From the NCBI GenBank assembly GCA_946478975.1, contig CAMLEO010000001.1:22999-86998 (forward strand): DNA of 64,000 nt. Direction: 5' to 3'. Below are positions 56,108-64,000 of this stretch, piece by piece. Each line of letters starts with the position of its first letter. Position 1 is the stretch's first letter. Source of the stretch: an uncultured Steroidobacter sp. (lineage in GTDB: Bacteria > Pseudomonadota > Gammaproteobacteria > Steroidobacterales > Steroidobacteraceae). The notes below the pieces were generated by a model. The model was not told the origin of the DNA. It ran no database searches and saw only the letters and a program-made list of their open reading frames with translations. Made by a program: the position numbers and the translations under genes.

Positions 56108-57469
56108 TCACCCCGAGGCAGGGCCTCGGGAATAGGCTCCTGCACGTGGCAGAGCGCGTAGGGCTGCCAGGCATTTGGCGCTGATGGCCCGGAAGTCGTC
56201 GCTGACGCGCGGATCGTCGATGAGAGTCTGCCAATACCCTTCGGCCATCTCACGGGCCATTGCATAGGATCCGAGCGTTTCCGCAGTCGGGTCCGAGGGC
56301 ACGAACTCGCGCGGAATGATTTGATTGTGTTCCGGCGCGAACAGCATCGGCAGCATGTCGTAGATGGGCGCCAAAGTGAGTTTGCCGTTGTATGAGTCGT
56401 AGAAGGCGAGATTGCCGAAATGGCGGTCGGTATTGGCAATGAGCGCACCGAAGGTCGCCACCAGGCGGATTCGCTCCGCCGTGGCCGCATCGATCATTCG
56501 ATCCGCCAGCAAGCGGCCCGCAGCCCCGATCCAGTTGTCCAGGCGGCCGTATCGAGACGCGTCGATAGCAAACAATGAAGTCACACCGATGCGGCCATCA
56601 GCGCCGCAGCGATCGAATCTCTCCACTTCGAGAAACGCATGATTGTCGAAGAAATGAACGCGTGAGCGACACGCCAGCACTCCCGCTCCTGACAACGTCA
56701 CGTGTGCAATGTGCTCGGCGACCAGGAGATCCGACCAGCGCTGCCCGATCGGATTGGAGAGCGGTGGCGAGAACTTCACCAGCACGTGGCCTGCGCCCTG
56801 TGGACGACGCACCAGTGCGGTGAATTTCGGGTGTTCGCCGTGAGCTGAAGAGCCGGGCAGCCCGCCTTCGATCGCGGCACGCAACAGCCGGGGAAATTCA
56901 CTGGCCACATCTTCGATGGGATGGCGGCTGCGCAGGCTGGCGAGATATTCGCTGAAAGCCGCTTCGCCCAGAATCAGGTTGCTGACGGCCTCGCCACCGT
57001 GCCGCGTGAAGTAGCGCAGATAGTGATCGTCGGTCCAGTCGATCACTCGCTGTGGCAGGTTCAACTCCGGATAACGCTGGGGTACGGCGCGGCCGAGAAA
57101 GCCGCCGGGCCGCTGGTCCTGCAGGAAATAAGGCAAGCCGTGAGTCAGGGCGGAGGATGCAAACGTGGCGTCGCTGGCCTCGAAGAAATACTGGTCCGCT
57201 GCCAGGGCATACAGTCTGCCGACCTCGCCGGCGTTGCCGTGCTCATCGACGCGATACAGGGGCCAGGAAGAACCGCTCTCCGGGATTTCCCGGCGCAATG
57301 CGTAGCGTGCGCCACGCGTGCTGCCAATTCGCAGCACACGCTCTTGTCTAACGAGTGCGTTCAGCTGGCGCGAGAGCGTTGGCTGGGAAACCCCCAGGCC
57401 TTCCATCAGCGCCGGGCCGGGCTGGGCCCCCTGACTGAGGATGCGCGCCAAATCGTCCGCAATGGCCAC
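56108..57469 (-). CDS. yjjJ: YjjJ-type HipA-family kinase toxin with its own HTH domain
   Basis: 453 residues. Residues 1-60 form a winged-helix domain (GLGVSQPTLSRQLNALVR at 24-41); the rest is a HipA-like Ser/Thr kinase: a P-loop-like GSSAHGEHPKF at 206-216, candidate Lys232 in VLVKF, catalytic loop NTDRHFGN at 346-353 and the metal-binding Asp in IYDML near 371. In E. coli YjjJ is toxic when overproduced and has no separate HipB antitoxin; the fused HTH is thought to replace it. No adjacent hipB gene is present here either. GTG start at 57469, four bases from a repeated operator-like element, suggests tight autoregulation. All kinase motifs are intact. Confidence 0.88.
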   Translation of the reverse strand: MAIADDLARILSQGAQPGPALMEGLGVSQPTLSRQLNALVRQERVLRIGSTRGARYALRREIPESGSSWPLYRVDEHGNAGEVGRLYALAADQYFFEASDATFASSALTHGLPYFLQDQRPGGFLGRAVPQRYPELNLPQRVIDWTDDHYLRYFTRHGGEAVSNLILGEAAFSEYLASLRSRHPIEDVASEFPRLLRAAIEGGLPGSSAHGEHPKFTALVRRPQGAGHVLVKFSPPLSNPIGQRWSDLLVAEHIAHVTLSGAGVLACRSRVHFFDNHAFLEVERFDRCGADGRIGVTSLFAIDASRYGRLDNWIGAAGRLLADRMIDAATAERIRLVATFGALIANTDRHFGNLAFYDSYNGKLTLAPIYDMLPMLFAPEHNQIIPREFVPSDPTAETLGSYAMAREMAEGYWQTLIDDPRVSDDFRAISAKCLAALRALPRAGAYSRGPASG

Positions 57470-57472
57470 GGC

Positions 57473-57570
57473 TGAATAGATCCATGAATAGATATCTGAA
57501 TAGATAATCTACACGAAGTCCCTTAACAAGCAATAGCTTACAGCTCGGTCGAGCGGCAGGATGAATAGAT
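57473..57570 (-). promoter_or_regulatory. YjjJ promoter with TGAATAGAT operator repeats
   Basis: Read on the plus strand, TGAATAGAT occurs at 57473, 57485 and 57497, exactly every 12 bases, and once more at 57562. On the minus strand a promoter TTGTTA (57529-57524), 17-base spacer, TATCTA (57506-57501) points at yjjJ; its -10 box overlaps the repeat nearest to it. The spacing of about one helical turn suits cooperative binding by the fused winged-helix domain. Confidence 0.68.
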
Positions 57571-57572
57571 TC

Positions 57573-58652
57573 TCACGCGTCAGGGCGGCGTTTTGGGGCT
57601 AGAGCGGCGTCGCGGGAGACGACGGTGACGCGCTGGCCGTCCTGCAAGCGCTCGACGCCGCGGATGACGACGATGTCGCCGGCGGCGACGGGGCCGCGGA
57701 TGGTGGTGAGATCGCCGTCGGTGGTGATCGAGGTGACGGCGACTTTCTCGGCGGTGTTGCCACGAATGCGCATCAGGTAGTTGCCGGTCTGGCGGACGGC
57801 GATGGCATCGCGAGGGACCACCAGCGCTTCGGTGGCTTCGCGCTCGGGCAGGCCGATTTCCAGGGCGGTGCCGACATTGAAGGCGCTGTCGGCGAGCGTC
57901 ATGCGCAACTCGAATTGACGCGAGCGTTCTTCGCCGACGGGGACGACGGTCCGAACCTGCGCTTGCAGTTGTTTGTCGCCGAGTTTCAGCGGCAGCTGCA
58001 TCGTCGGTCGCACGGTATCGAGCAGCGCGAGCGGGGCTTGCACACGAGCTTCGACGTGAACCGTATCGACGAGGCGCGCGATCGCGGCGCCGGTTGCGAC
58101 GTACTCACCGCGTTGAGCAAGACGTTCGCTGACGACGCCTGAGAACGGTGCCCGCAGTTCTGTTTGCTCCAGGTCATGCAGCGCCGAGCGATGACGAACC
58201 TGCGCTTGCTCCAGCTGCGCCGTGAGCATGGCGAGCTGCGAGCGCACCTCATCGATCTGCGTTTGTGAGATCGAGTTGTTCGCCAGCTGCTCGATTCGTT
58301 GCAGCTGTCGCTCCGACATGGCGCGTTGTGCATCGATGCGCGCGATCTCCGCCTTCGTATCGGCGACGCGCAGACGCACGGCTTCATCTTCTAATTTCGC
58401 AACTCGCTCGCCGGCGCGAATGCGAGTGCCGACTTCGGCGACATATTCCAAGCGTCCGGCAGCACTGGTCGCGAGTCGGGCATCGTTGCGACTCACGACG
58501 CTGCCCGGCACCCAGCGACGAGGTGCAACGCGTGTGATGGAAGCTTCCGCGACTTCCACCATGACCGCCGGTAAATCACTCGCTGCGTTCTGCGCGCCGG
58601 CGGCGCCAGAGAACATCAACAGCAGTAAGGCATATCTTTTCGCGCGCATCAT
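57573..58652 (-). CDS. RND efflux periplasmic adaptor subunit
   Basis: 359 residues. A signal peptide (about 1-21) precedes a membrane-fusion protein: lipoyl-like half GRLEYVAEVGTRIRAGERVAKLED near residue 67 (two motifs), a coiled-coil hairpin (about 93-155), the second lipoyl half LRAPFSGVVSERLAQRGEYV near 167, then beta-barrel and membrane-proximal domains (ALVVPRDAIAVRQTGNYL near 275). It overlaps the RND pump gene by ATGA and lies downstream of it, the reverse of the common adaptor-first order. No outer-membrane channel gene is in the operon, so a TolC-like protein elsewhere would be needed. Confidence 0.92.
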   Translation of the reverse strand: MMRAKRYALLLLMFSGAAGAQNAASDLPAVMVEVAEASITRVAPRRWVPGSVVSRNDARLATSAAGRLEYVAEVGTRIRAGERVAKLEDEAVRLRVADTKAEIARIDAQRAMSERQLQRIEQLANNSISQTQIDEVRSQLAMLTAQLEQAQVRHRSALHDLEQTELRAPFSGVVSERLAQRGEYVATGAAIARLVDTVHVEARVQAPLALLDTVRPTMQLPLKLGDKQLQAQVRTVVPVGEERSRQFELRMTLADSAFNVGTALEIGLPEREATEALVVPRDAIAVRQTGNYLMRIRGNTAEKVAVTSITTDGDLTTIRGPVAAGDIVVIRGVERLQDGQRVTVVSRDAALAPKRRPDA

Positions 58653-61600
58653 GGGTTCGTCTCCACTAACAACTCGGCGCCGTCTTTCGCCGTTTGCGGC
58701 GCTCTGCGCTCGTACACCAATCGCATCAGGCTCGGCAGCAGCACGATCGAGAACACCATGCTCACGATCACGCCGGCGACGTTCACCGCCGCGAGGCCGC
58801 GATACATCGTGCTGGCCGGGCCAGGGTTGATCACCATCGGCAGCGCACCGAGCGCGCCCGTCAGCGTGCTTGCCACCATCGCGCGCAGGCGCTGATTCAG
58901 CGACATCCGCAGCGAATCTTCGAGGCTGTGGCCGTGATTCATCGCCTCGCGCGTGAGATCCACGAGCAGGATCGCGTGATTGACGATGATGCCGATCATC
59001 ATGATGAAGCCGATCATGGTCAGCAGGTCGAGCGGCTGGAACGCGACCAGGTCGAGCAAACGAATGCCGAGCACACCGCCGGCCAGCGCGAGCGGCACCG
59101 TCAGCACCACGACCAGCGCATCGCGCAGCGAATGAAACATCGCCGCCATCAGCATGAACAGCACCAGCAGCGCGAGCAGGAAGTTGCCGGTCATGGTGTC
59201 CACGATGGCATCGAGCCGGTCGGCGCTGCCCGCGAGTCGAATGTTTGCATCCGGCGGCAGATCGGCTTTCAAACGCGGCACGATGTCGCTGTTGATGGTC
59301 GCGAGCATGTCTTCGAGCGACAGCGACTGCGGCGGATCGACGGTCAGCGTCACGGTGCGATGATGATCGACGCGGCGGATCTGCTCTGGCACCAGCTGTG
59401 TCTGCAACGTCACCAGATCGCCGAGCGGCACGACTTCACCGGACGGCGTGATCAACGGCGCCTGCGCCAGCTCCTCGGGCGTTTCGCCCAGATTCGTTCG
59501 TAACATCACCGGCAGGCGCGACTGGCCGTCGAAGTATTCGCCCAGCCACGCGCCGTCGCCGAGCGCACGAATCACGGTGCCGAGCGAGCCTCGATCCCAG
59601 CCGACCTCAGCAATGCGTCGATCGTTCGGCTCCGCACGCAGTTCCAACACTTGCACATCCGTGTTCGGCAGCGATTGCACGTTCGCCCCTGGGAATGTTT
59701 GTTCCAGCAGGCGGCGACCGTTGGCAGCGGCGACGTTCAACGCCGCCGTATCGGTGGTTTGCAAATGAATCGCGATGGATCGCGCCGAGCCGCCGATGCC
59801 TTGGAACAACTCGCCTTCGGTGACGAACACGCGCGTGTCGGGAATGCCGGCGACGACTTCATCGCGCACGATGCGTTCCAGGTCGCCGATGCGATCGTCA
59901 TCAATGACGCGCGCACCCAGCGTGCCGCCGCCCGGCCACAGCAGGATGTAATAGTTCTTGAGCCGCGGCTGCTTCTCGCCTTTCATGTACGGCTCCATGC
60001 GTTGCTGCAGCTTGGTGACGATCTCGCGATCCACCGCCGTCGGGCTCATGCCCGGCGGAAAGCTGAAAAACGCATCGATCGCTGCACGCTTCACCGGTGG
60101 CAAGTAATCGAGCTTCGGCAGCATCACCCACGACAACAGCAACGGCGCGATCAGCAATGCCGCCACCCACATCAGCTGCTGGCGTCGCGTGCGCGTCCAT
60201 TGGATCACCCAGTCGGTGAGTCGTGGCCAACCTTCGCCGTAGCCGGATTTCTTCGCATCGCCGGCCAGCCATCGACCCGCCGCCGCGGGCACGACGGTAA
60301 CGGCAACCAGAATCGAAAATGCGACCGCGATGGATATCGTCAGCGCCAGGTCCGCGAAGATCTGGCCTTCCACATCCTTCAGGAACAGCACCGGCAGGAA
60401 TACGGCGATGGTCGTGGTCGTGGAAGCAAACAACGCCGGCACGACTTGCCTTGCGCCATCGTGGGCCGCTTGCTCTATCGGCATGCCGCCTTCTTTGAGG
60501 CGGATGATGTTTCCTGAGACGACGATTGCGCCTTCGACCACCATGCCGACCGCAAACGCCAGGCCGGCCAGCGAGATGACGTTGATACTGCGGCCGCCGA
60601 GGTGCAAGGCGCAGAAGGTCGCGAGCAAACAAACCGGAATCGTGGTCGCGATGATCACGGTCGCTCGCGCATCGCGCATGAACCACCACACGCACACCAG
60701 TGCGAGCAGGGCACCGACGACCAGGTTCTCGATCAGCAGGTTCACTGCACGTTTGATGAACACTGACGCATCGAACGATTGCTCGATGCCGAGCCCGCGT
60801 TCGTGCAACGGCCCATCGCGCAGCTCCGCGACGACGCGTTTGACCTCTTCGAGCGTGCTGAGAACATTCGCACCCGGCGCACGCAGCACTTGCAGGCTCA
60901 GCGCCGAGTTGCCGTTCTGATGCGCGTACTGGAATTGCTCCGGCGGCCGCAGTTCGACGACTGCGACATCGGACAGCCGCACCGGTTGGCCGTCACGCCA
61001 CGCGAGCACGAGTTGACCGAGTTGTTCCACGTCGTAACGACCGGCGTAGCGCAACGCGTATTGACGCCGCCCGACATCGAGTTGACCGGCGGAGATGTTA
61101 TTGGCGCTCGCTGCCAGATGTGCGACGTCGGGAATACCGATGCCGAGTGCCGCTGCCTTCGCCAGGTCCAGAGTGATGCGCAGATCGTTCGGCGCAGTGC
61201 CGTTCAGGCGCACGCCGGCCACACCCGGCACCGATTCGATGCGAGGCTGAACCACGTCCTCGATGAAGCGACGGTAGTTGTCGATCGGGCCCGCCGTGCC
61301 GGGCAGCAGCTGTACGAAAAAGTAAGAAAGATTTTCGTTGGTGTCGCCGTAGCCCCCGAGCTGCACGACCGGCCTATCGGCGTCGCGAGGCAGCGGCGGC
61401 AGGCGGCTCATGCGGCCGATCACGTCGACCAGCGCCGCTTTCATGTCGGTGCCGATCGCAAACGTCAGCAGGATGTCGGTGCCGCCGCTATTGGCGTTGC
61501 CGGTGATTTCCTCCACGCCGGTCAAGCCTTGCAGCACTCGTTCCTGCGGTTCGAGCAGCTCCGCTTCCGCCTCTTCGGGCGAGGCGCCGCGCCAGTTGGT

Positions 61601-61744
61601 GAAGATGCCGATGGTCGGCCGCTCGATGTCCGGAAACAGCTGCAGCGGCAATTGCTTCAGGCTGAGCATGCCGAACAGGCACACCAGCAGCACCGTGACC
61701 CCGACCGCGATGGGATTGCGAATAGCAGCGGCGATGACGCGCAT
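58649..61744 (-). CDS. RND-family efflux pump, inner-membrane transporter
   Basis: 1031 residues, the AcrB-like length, with two repeats of six helices and two large periplasmic loops. N-terminal RNPIAVGVTVLLVCLFG, PTIGIFTNWRGASPEEAE and RLNGTAPNDLRI are family features. In helix 4 the proton-relay pair, DD in AcrB (GLLVDDAIVVVEN), reads EG here (GMVVEGAIVVSGN); in helix 10 the Lys region reads GIIVNHAILLVD. Coupling may thus differ from AcrB or rest on the single Glu. The ATG at 61744 has AAGGAG seven bases upstream. Substrate unknown. It diverges from an MFS exporter. Confidence 0.92.
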   Translation of the reverse strand: MRVIAAAIRNPIAVGVTVLLVCLFGMLSLKQLPLQLFPDIERPTIGIFTNWRGASPEEAEAELLEPQERVLQGLTGVEEITGNANSGGTDILLTFAIGTDMKAALVDVIGRMSRLPPLPRDADRPVVQLGGYGDTNENLSYFFVQLLPGTAGPIDNYRRFIEDVVQPRIESVPGVAGVRLNGTAPNDLRITLDLAKAAALGIGIPDVAHLAASANNISAGQLDVGRRQYALRYAGRYDVEQLGQLVLAWRDGQPVRLSDVAVVELRPPEQFQYAHQNGNSALSLQVLRAPGANVLSTLEEVKRVVAELRDGPLHERGLGIEQSFDASVFIKRAVNLLIENLVVGALLALVCVWWFMRDARATVIIATTIPVCLLATFCALHLGGRSINVISLAGLAFAVGMVVEGAIVVSGNIIRLKEGGMPIEQAAHDGARQVVPALFASTTTTIAVFLPVLFLKDVEGQIFADLALTISIAVAFSILVAVTVVPAAAGRWLAGDAKKSGYGEGWPRLTDWVIQWTRTRRQQLMWVAALLIAPLLLSWVMLPKLDYLPPVKRAAIDAFFSFPPGMSPTAVDREIVTKLQQRMEPYMKGEKQPRLKNYYILLWPGGGTLGARVIDDDRIGDLERIVRDEVVAGIPDTRVFVTEGELFQGIGGSARSIAIHLQTTDTAALNVAAANGRRLLEQTFPGANVQSLPNTDVQVLELRAEPNDRRIAEVGWDRGSLGTVIRALGDGAWLGEYFDGQSRLPVMLRTNLGETPEELAQAPLITPSGEVVPLGDLVTLQTQLVPEQIRRVDHHRTVTLTVDPPQSLSLEDMLATINSDIVPRLKADLPPDANIRLAGSADRLDAIVDTMTGNFLLALLVLFMLMAAMFHSLRDALVVVLTVPLALAGGVLGIRLLDLVAFQPLDLLTMIGFIMMIGIIVNHAILLVDLTREAMNHGHSLEDSLRMSLNQRLRAMVASTLTGALGALPMVINPGPASTMYRGLAAVNVAGVIVSMVFSIVLLPSLMRLVYERRAPQTAKDGAELLVETNP

Positions 61745-61858
61745 GTCCGCTCCTTGCCAGATAAAAAGTATTGTGGCGCCATTGGACCGCTTCGCGGACC
61801 GCCCGTTGTGCGGGTTGCGACCAGCGGAGGCCAAATCGAGGTGAAGCGTGCCTTTGCG

Positions 61859-63967
61859 ATGCGGCGGGCGGGCAAAACGTTTAAGCTTTGCGGCCGGTTT
61901 GCACTCGATACTCAAATATCCCCTTTGACTGACCTGCAGATAACGTCCGCCGAAAGGCGTCTGACGCTGGCGGCGCTGGCGGTGGTCGTGCTGCTCAGTG
62001 CGCTCGATCAGACCATCGTGGCCACGGCCATGCCTCGCATCATCGAAGAGCTGCGCGGCCTGTCCATGTACGCCTGGGTTACGACGGCGTACATGCTCAC
62101 CTCCACGGTCTCGGTGCCGCTTTATGGCAAGTTGAGCGATCAGTACGGCCGCAAGCCGATCCTGATCGTCGGCGTGCTGATGTTTCTGGTCGGCTCGGCG
62201 CTGTGCGGACTGTCCGGAGAGTTCGGCGACTTGCCGGTGCTCGGCGGCGGCATGATGCAGCTGGTGGTGTTCCGTGCCTTGCAAGGCCTCGGCGCCGGCG
62301 CATTGATGACGGTTTCGTTCGCGGTGATGGCCGATATGTATCCGCCCCGCGAGCGCGGCAAGCTGTTCGGCGTATTCGGCTCGGTGTTCGGACTGGCCAC
62401 GGTCATCGGGCCATTCATCGGCGGCTTCTTCACCGATCACGGCACAGTTACGTTGCTTGGCTATGAAGTCGCCGGCTGGCGCTGGGTGTTCTACGTCAAC
62501 CTGCCGCTCGGCGCGCTCGCGCTGTTCATGATCATTTACAAGATGCCGACGCTGCGTCGGGGCACCGGTGGCGACATCGATTATCTGGGCGCACTGCTGG
62601 TGGTTGCGACGGCGGCGACAGCTTTGCTCGGACTGACGCTGGGTGGCACGCGCCATCCGTGGGACTCATCGCTCATCGTGGGATTGTTTGCCGGCTCAGC
62701 TGCGGCGCTGGCGATATTTATTTGGGTTGAGCGGCGCGCCTCGGCACCCATCCTGCCGCTGCATTTGTTTGCAATTCCAACGTTCCGGACTGCGGCGCTG
62801 GGATCGTTCGTCATGAGCATGGCGTTCCTCGGCGTCGTGATGTTCATGCCGTTGTATATGCAGGTCGTGCAGGGCGTAACGGCGACTCAGAGCGGTATCT
62901 CGTTGTTGCCGCTGATGGGCGCGCTGATCGTCAGCAGCATTCTCTCCGGCCGCATCGTCGCGCGCTTCGGCAAATACAAGCTGCTGATGATCGCCGGCGG
63001 GGTGGTTTTGTTTGCTGGCGTGATCGCGTTGACGGGCATCAACGCCGACACGACTCAGCACGATCTGTCCTGGCGCCTGGTGCTGACGGGCATCGGGCTC
63101 GGTCCGGCGCAAACGTTGTTCAGCCTGGTGATTCAAAACGCGGCGCCGAGCACCGAAGTGGGTGTTGCCACCAGCATGAGCCAGTTCAGCCGGCAGATGG
63201 GCTCGACGGTCGGCGTCGCGATCTTTGGAACACTGCTGACGCACGCGTTGACCGCGGAGTTGCCCAAGCACGTGCCGCAGCTGCCGGGCGCACCGAACAT
63301 GCAGATCGACCTCGCGCATGCGCAGAGCGAAGCGATGAATGTCGATCAGATCCGCGAGCGCGTGAACTCGGTGCTCAGCGAGCGCTACAAGGTCATCGAG
63401 CGCGCATATCACGAAGATTCCGCGGCGGTGGAAGAAGTGCTCAGCGATCCGCGCCTGCCGGAAGCGATCAAGAAGCCGCTGCGCGACGGCGGCATTCGGA
63501 CCTCTACCAAAGAAGAGTTGGCCGAGCGCACCGATGCTTTGGTCGCCGAGCTGAAGTCCGGCCCCGAAGGTCGCGATCGTTTGCTGCAGGATCCGAGCCT
63601 CTCGCCGGCCATGAAACATCAGCTCGCCAATATTCCTTCGCGGGCATGGAAGGAGCCGGAAGTCATCAACGGCGTGGCCGCGTTGTTCCGAGACAGCTTG
63701 CTTGCGACGGAGGATGCTCTCGTCGCACAACGCGCGGATCGTGCTTTGGCGAAAGTGAAGGCGGGTGTGACTGCGTACTCGGCGAAGCTGGTGAATGACA
63801 TTCAACGCGGCGTGAAAGTCGCATTCGCGGAATCTATCGCGAACATGCTCCAGCGAGCGCTGTGGATCGTCGCGCTGGCGCTGCTCGTGGTGCTGTTCGT
63901 GCCCGAGCTGCCGCTGCGCTCCAAGGTCAGCTCCGATTCGGCGGCAGTCGAGGCCACTAGTGAGTAA
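61859..63967 (+). CDS. DHA2-family MFS exporter with large loop before the last helix
   Basis: About 702 residues, against about 500 for typical 14-helix DHA2 transporters. The core is standard: LSALDQTIVATAMPRI (helix 1), GKLSDQYGRKPILIVG (motif A), FRALQGLGAGALM and FGSVFGLATVIGPFIGG (motif C). The surplus is a charged, helical stretch of about 190 residues (roughly bases 63250-63840) between the penultimate and last helices, rich in Ala/Glu/Arg. The start is uncertain: ATG 61859, GTG 61841 or TTG 61925 are all in frame, the last giving the most usual N-terminus. It is divergent from the RND operon; two exporters sharing a control region may respond to the same signal. Confidence 0.87.
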   Translation: MRRAGKTFKLCGRFALDTQISPLTDLQITSAERRLTLAALAVVVLLSALDQTIVATAMPRIIEELRGLSMYAWVTTAYMLTSTVSVPLYGKLSDQYGRKPILIVGVLMFLVGSALCGLSGEFGDLPVLGGGMMQLVVFRALQGLGAGALMTVSFAVMADMYPPRERGKLFGVFGSVFGLATVIGPFIGGFFTDHGTVTLLGYEVAGWRWVFYVNLPLGALALFMIIYKMPTLRRGTGGDIDYLGALLVVATAATALLGLTLGGTRHPWDSSLIVGLFAGSAAALAIFIWVERRASAPILPLHLFAIPTFRTAALGSFVMSMAFLGVVMFMPLYMQVVQGVTATQSGISLLPLMGALIVSSILSGRIVARFGKYKLLMIAGGVVLFAGVIALTGINADTTQHDLSWRLVLTGIGLGPAQTLFSLVIQNAAPSTEVGVATSMSQFSRQMGSTVGVAIFGTLLTHALTAELPKHVPQLPGAPNMQIDLAHAQSEAMNVDQIRERVNSVLSERYKVIERAYHEDSAAVEEVLSDPRLPEAIKKPLRDGGIRTSTKEELAERTDALVAELKSGPEGRDRLLQDPSLSPAMKHQLANIPSRAWKEPEVINGVAALFRDSLLATEDALVAQRADRALAKVKAGVTAYSAKLVNDIQRGVKVAFAESIANMLQRALWIVALALLVVLFVPELPLRSKVSSDSAAVEATSE

Positions 63968-64000
63968 TACCGCCGCCGCTCCGGCAATTATCAGGTGATC

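Noticed and set aside
56112..56130. Perfect CCCGAGGC/GCCTCGGG hairpin as a terminator
   Set aside because: It lies inside the last codons of the yjjJ coding sequence and has no T-run, so it is not supported as a terminator.
55948..56490. N-terminal extension of ferredoxin-NADP reductase
   Set aside because: It overlaps the YjjJ gene in another frame and has low-complexity Arg/Ser/Thr composition; the enzyme starts normally at 55947.
60779..61858. Upstream extension of the MFS frame
   Set aside because: It is antisense to the RND pump; transporter homology begins only after about 61925.
61745..62656. N-terminal extension of the RND pump frame beyond 61744
   Set aside because: It is antisense to the MFS gene; a strong ribosome site and the family N-terminus mark ATG 61744 as the start.

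Overview
This 64 kb window is chromosomal DNA from a GC-rich Gammaproteobacterium. The evidence is the complete mraZ-to-lpxC division and cell-wall cluster in gammaproteobacterial order, the rsmI/lpoA/yraN neighbourhood, zapD-yacG, a class A RNase P RNA and a meso-diaminopimelate type MurE. The mix of lipoprotein S9 peptidases, HAF-repeat, DUF3089, DUF481 and DUF411 proteins fits a Nevskiales/Steroidobacterales/Xanthomonadales-like soil or water organism; that family-level placement is only a guess.

Layout. 1-6.1 kb: cobalamin handling, with a partial cobT diverging from cobU, then a cobalamin riboswitch in front of a three-gene unit: a signal-peptide-bearing, C-terminally anchored CobN-like chelatase, a MotA/TolQ/ExbB-like protein and a DUF2149 protein. 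6.1-11.9 kb: an inositol-monophosphatase-family enzyme, a membrane zincin-like protein, a CPXCG zinc-ribbon protein, yraN, a DUF72 protein, lpoA and rsmI. 11.9-12.3 kb: rnpB. 12.7-31.6 kb: the dcw cluster (mraZ, rsmH, ftsL, ftsI, murE, murF, mraY, murD, ftsW, murG, murC, murB, ddl, ftsQ, ftsA, ftsZ, lpxC), mostly joined by ATGA-type overlaps and driven from a promoter with a four-copy MraZ operator. 31.8-36.7 kb: dciA, a cyclic-di-GMP-I riboswitch, an M23 peptidase, secA and mutT. 36.7-43.2 kb: a HAF-repeat protein, a His-rich PadR regulator and a divergent pair of S9 peptidases. 43.2-49.3 kb: yacG, zapD, a DUF481 outer-membrane protein, dsbA, an FKBP isomerase and an M3 peptidase. 49.4-57.5 kb: a HAD phosphatase-HerA-like ATPase fusion, a DUF3089 hydrolase, DUF411, exonuclease III, an intradiol-dioxygenase-like lipoprotein, ferredoxin-NADP reductase and a YjjJ-type HipA kinase. 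57.6-64 kb: an RND pump with its adaptor, divergent from a DHA2 MFS exporter.

The most interesting elements are (i) the riboswitch-controlled CobN-like/ExbB-like/DUF2149 unit, which looks like a proton-motive-force-coupled periplasmic chelatase, (ii) a c-di-GMP riboswitch ahead of an envelope peptidase and secA, (iii) an lpxC leader with two mutually exclusive hairpins, (iv) a HAD-HerA fusion, (v) a YjjJ toxin gene whose promoter is covered by 12-bp-period repeats, and (vi) two inverted-repeat elements between convergent genes that share a GTTA-loop hairpin. No tRNA, CRISPR array, insertion sequence or prophage gene was recognised.
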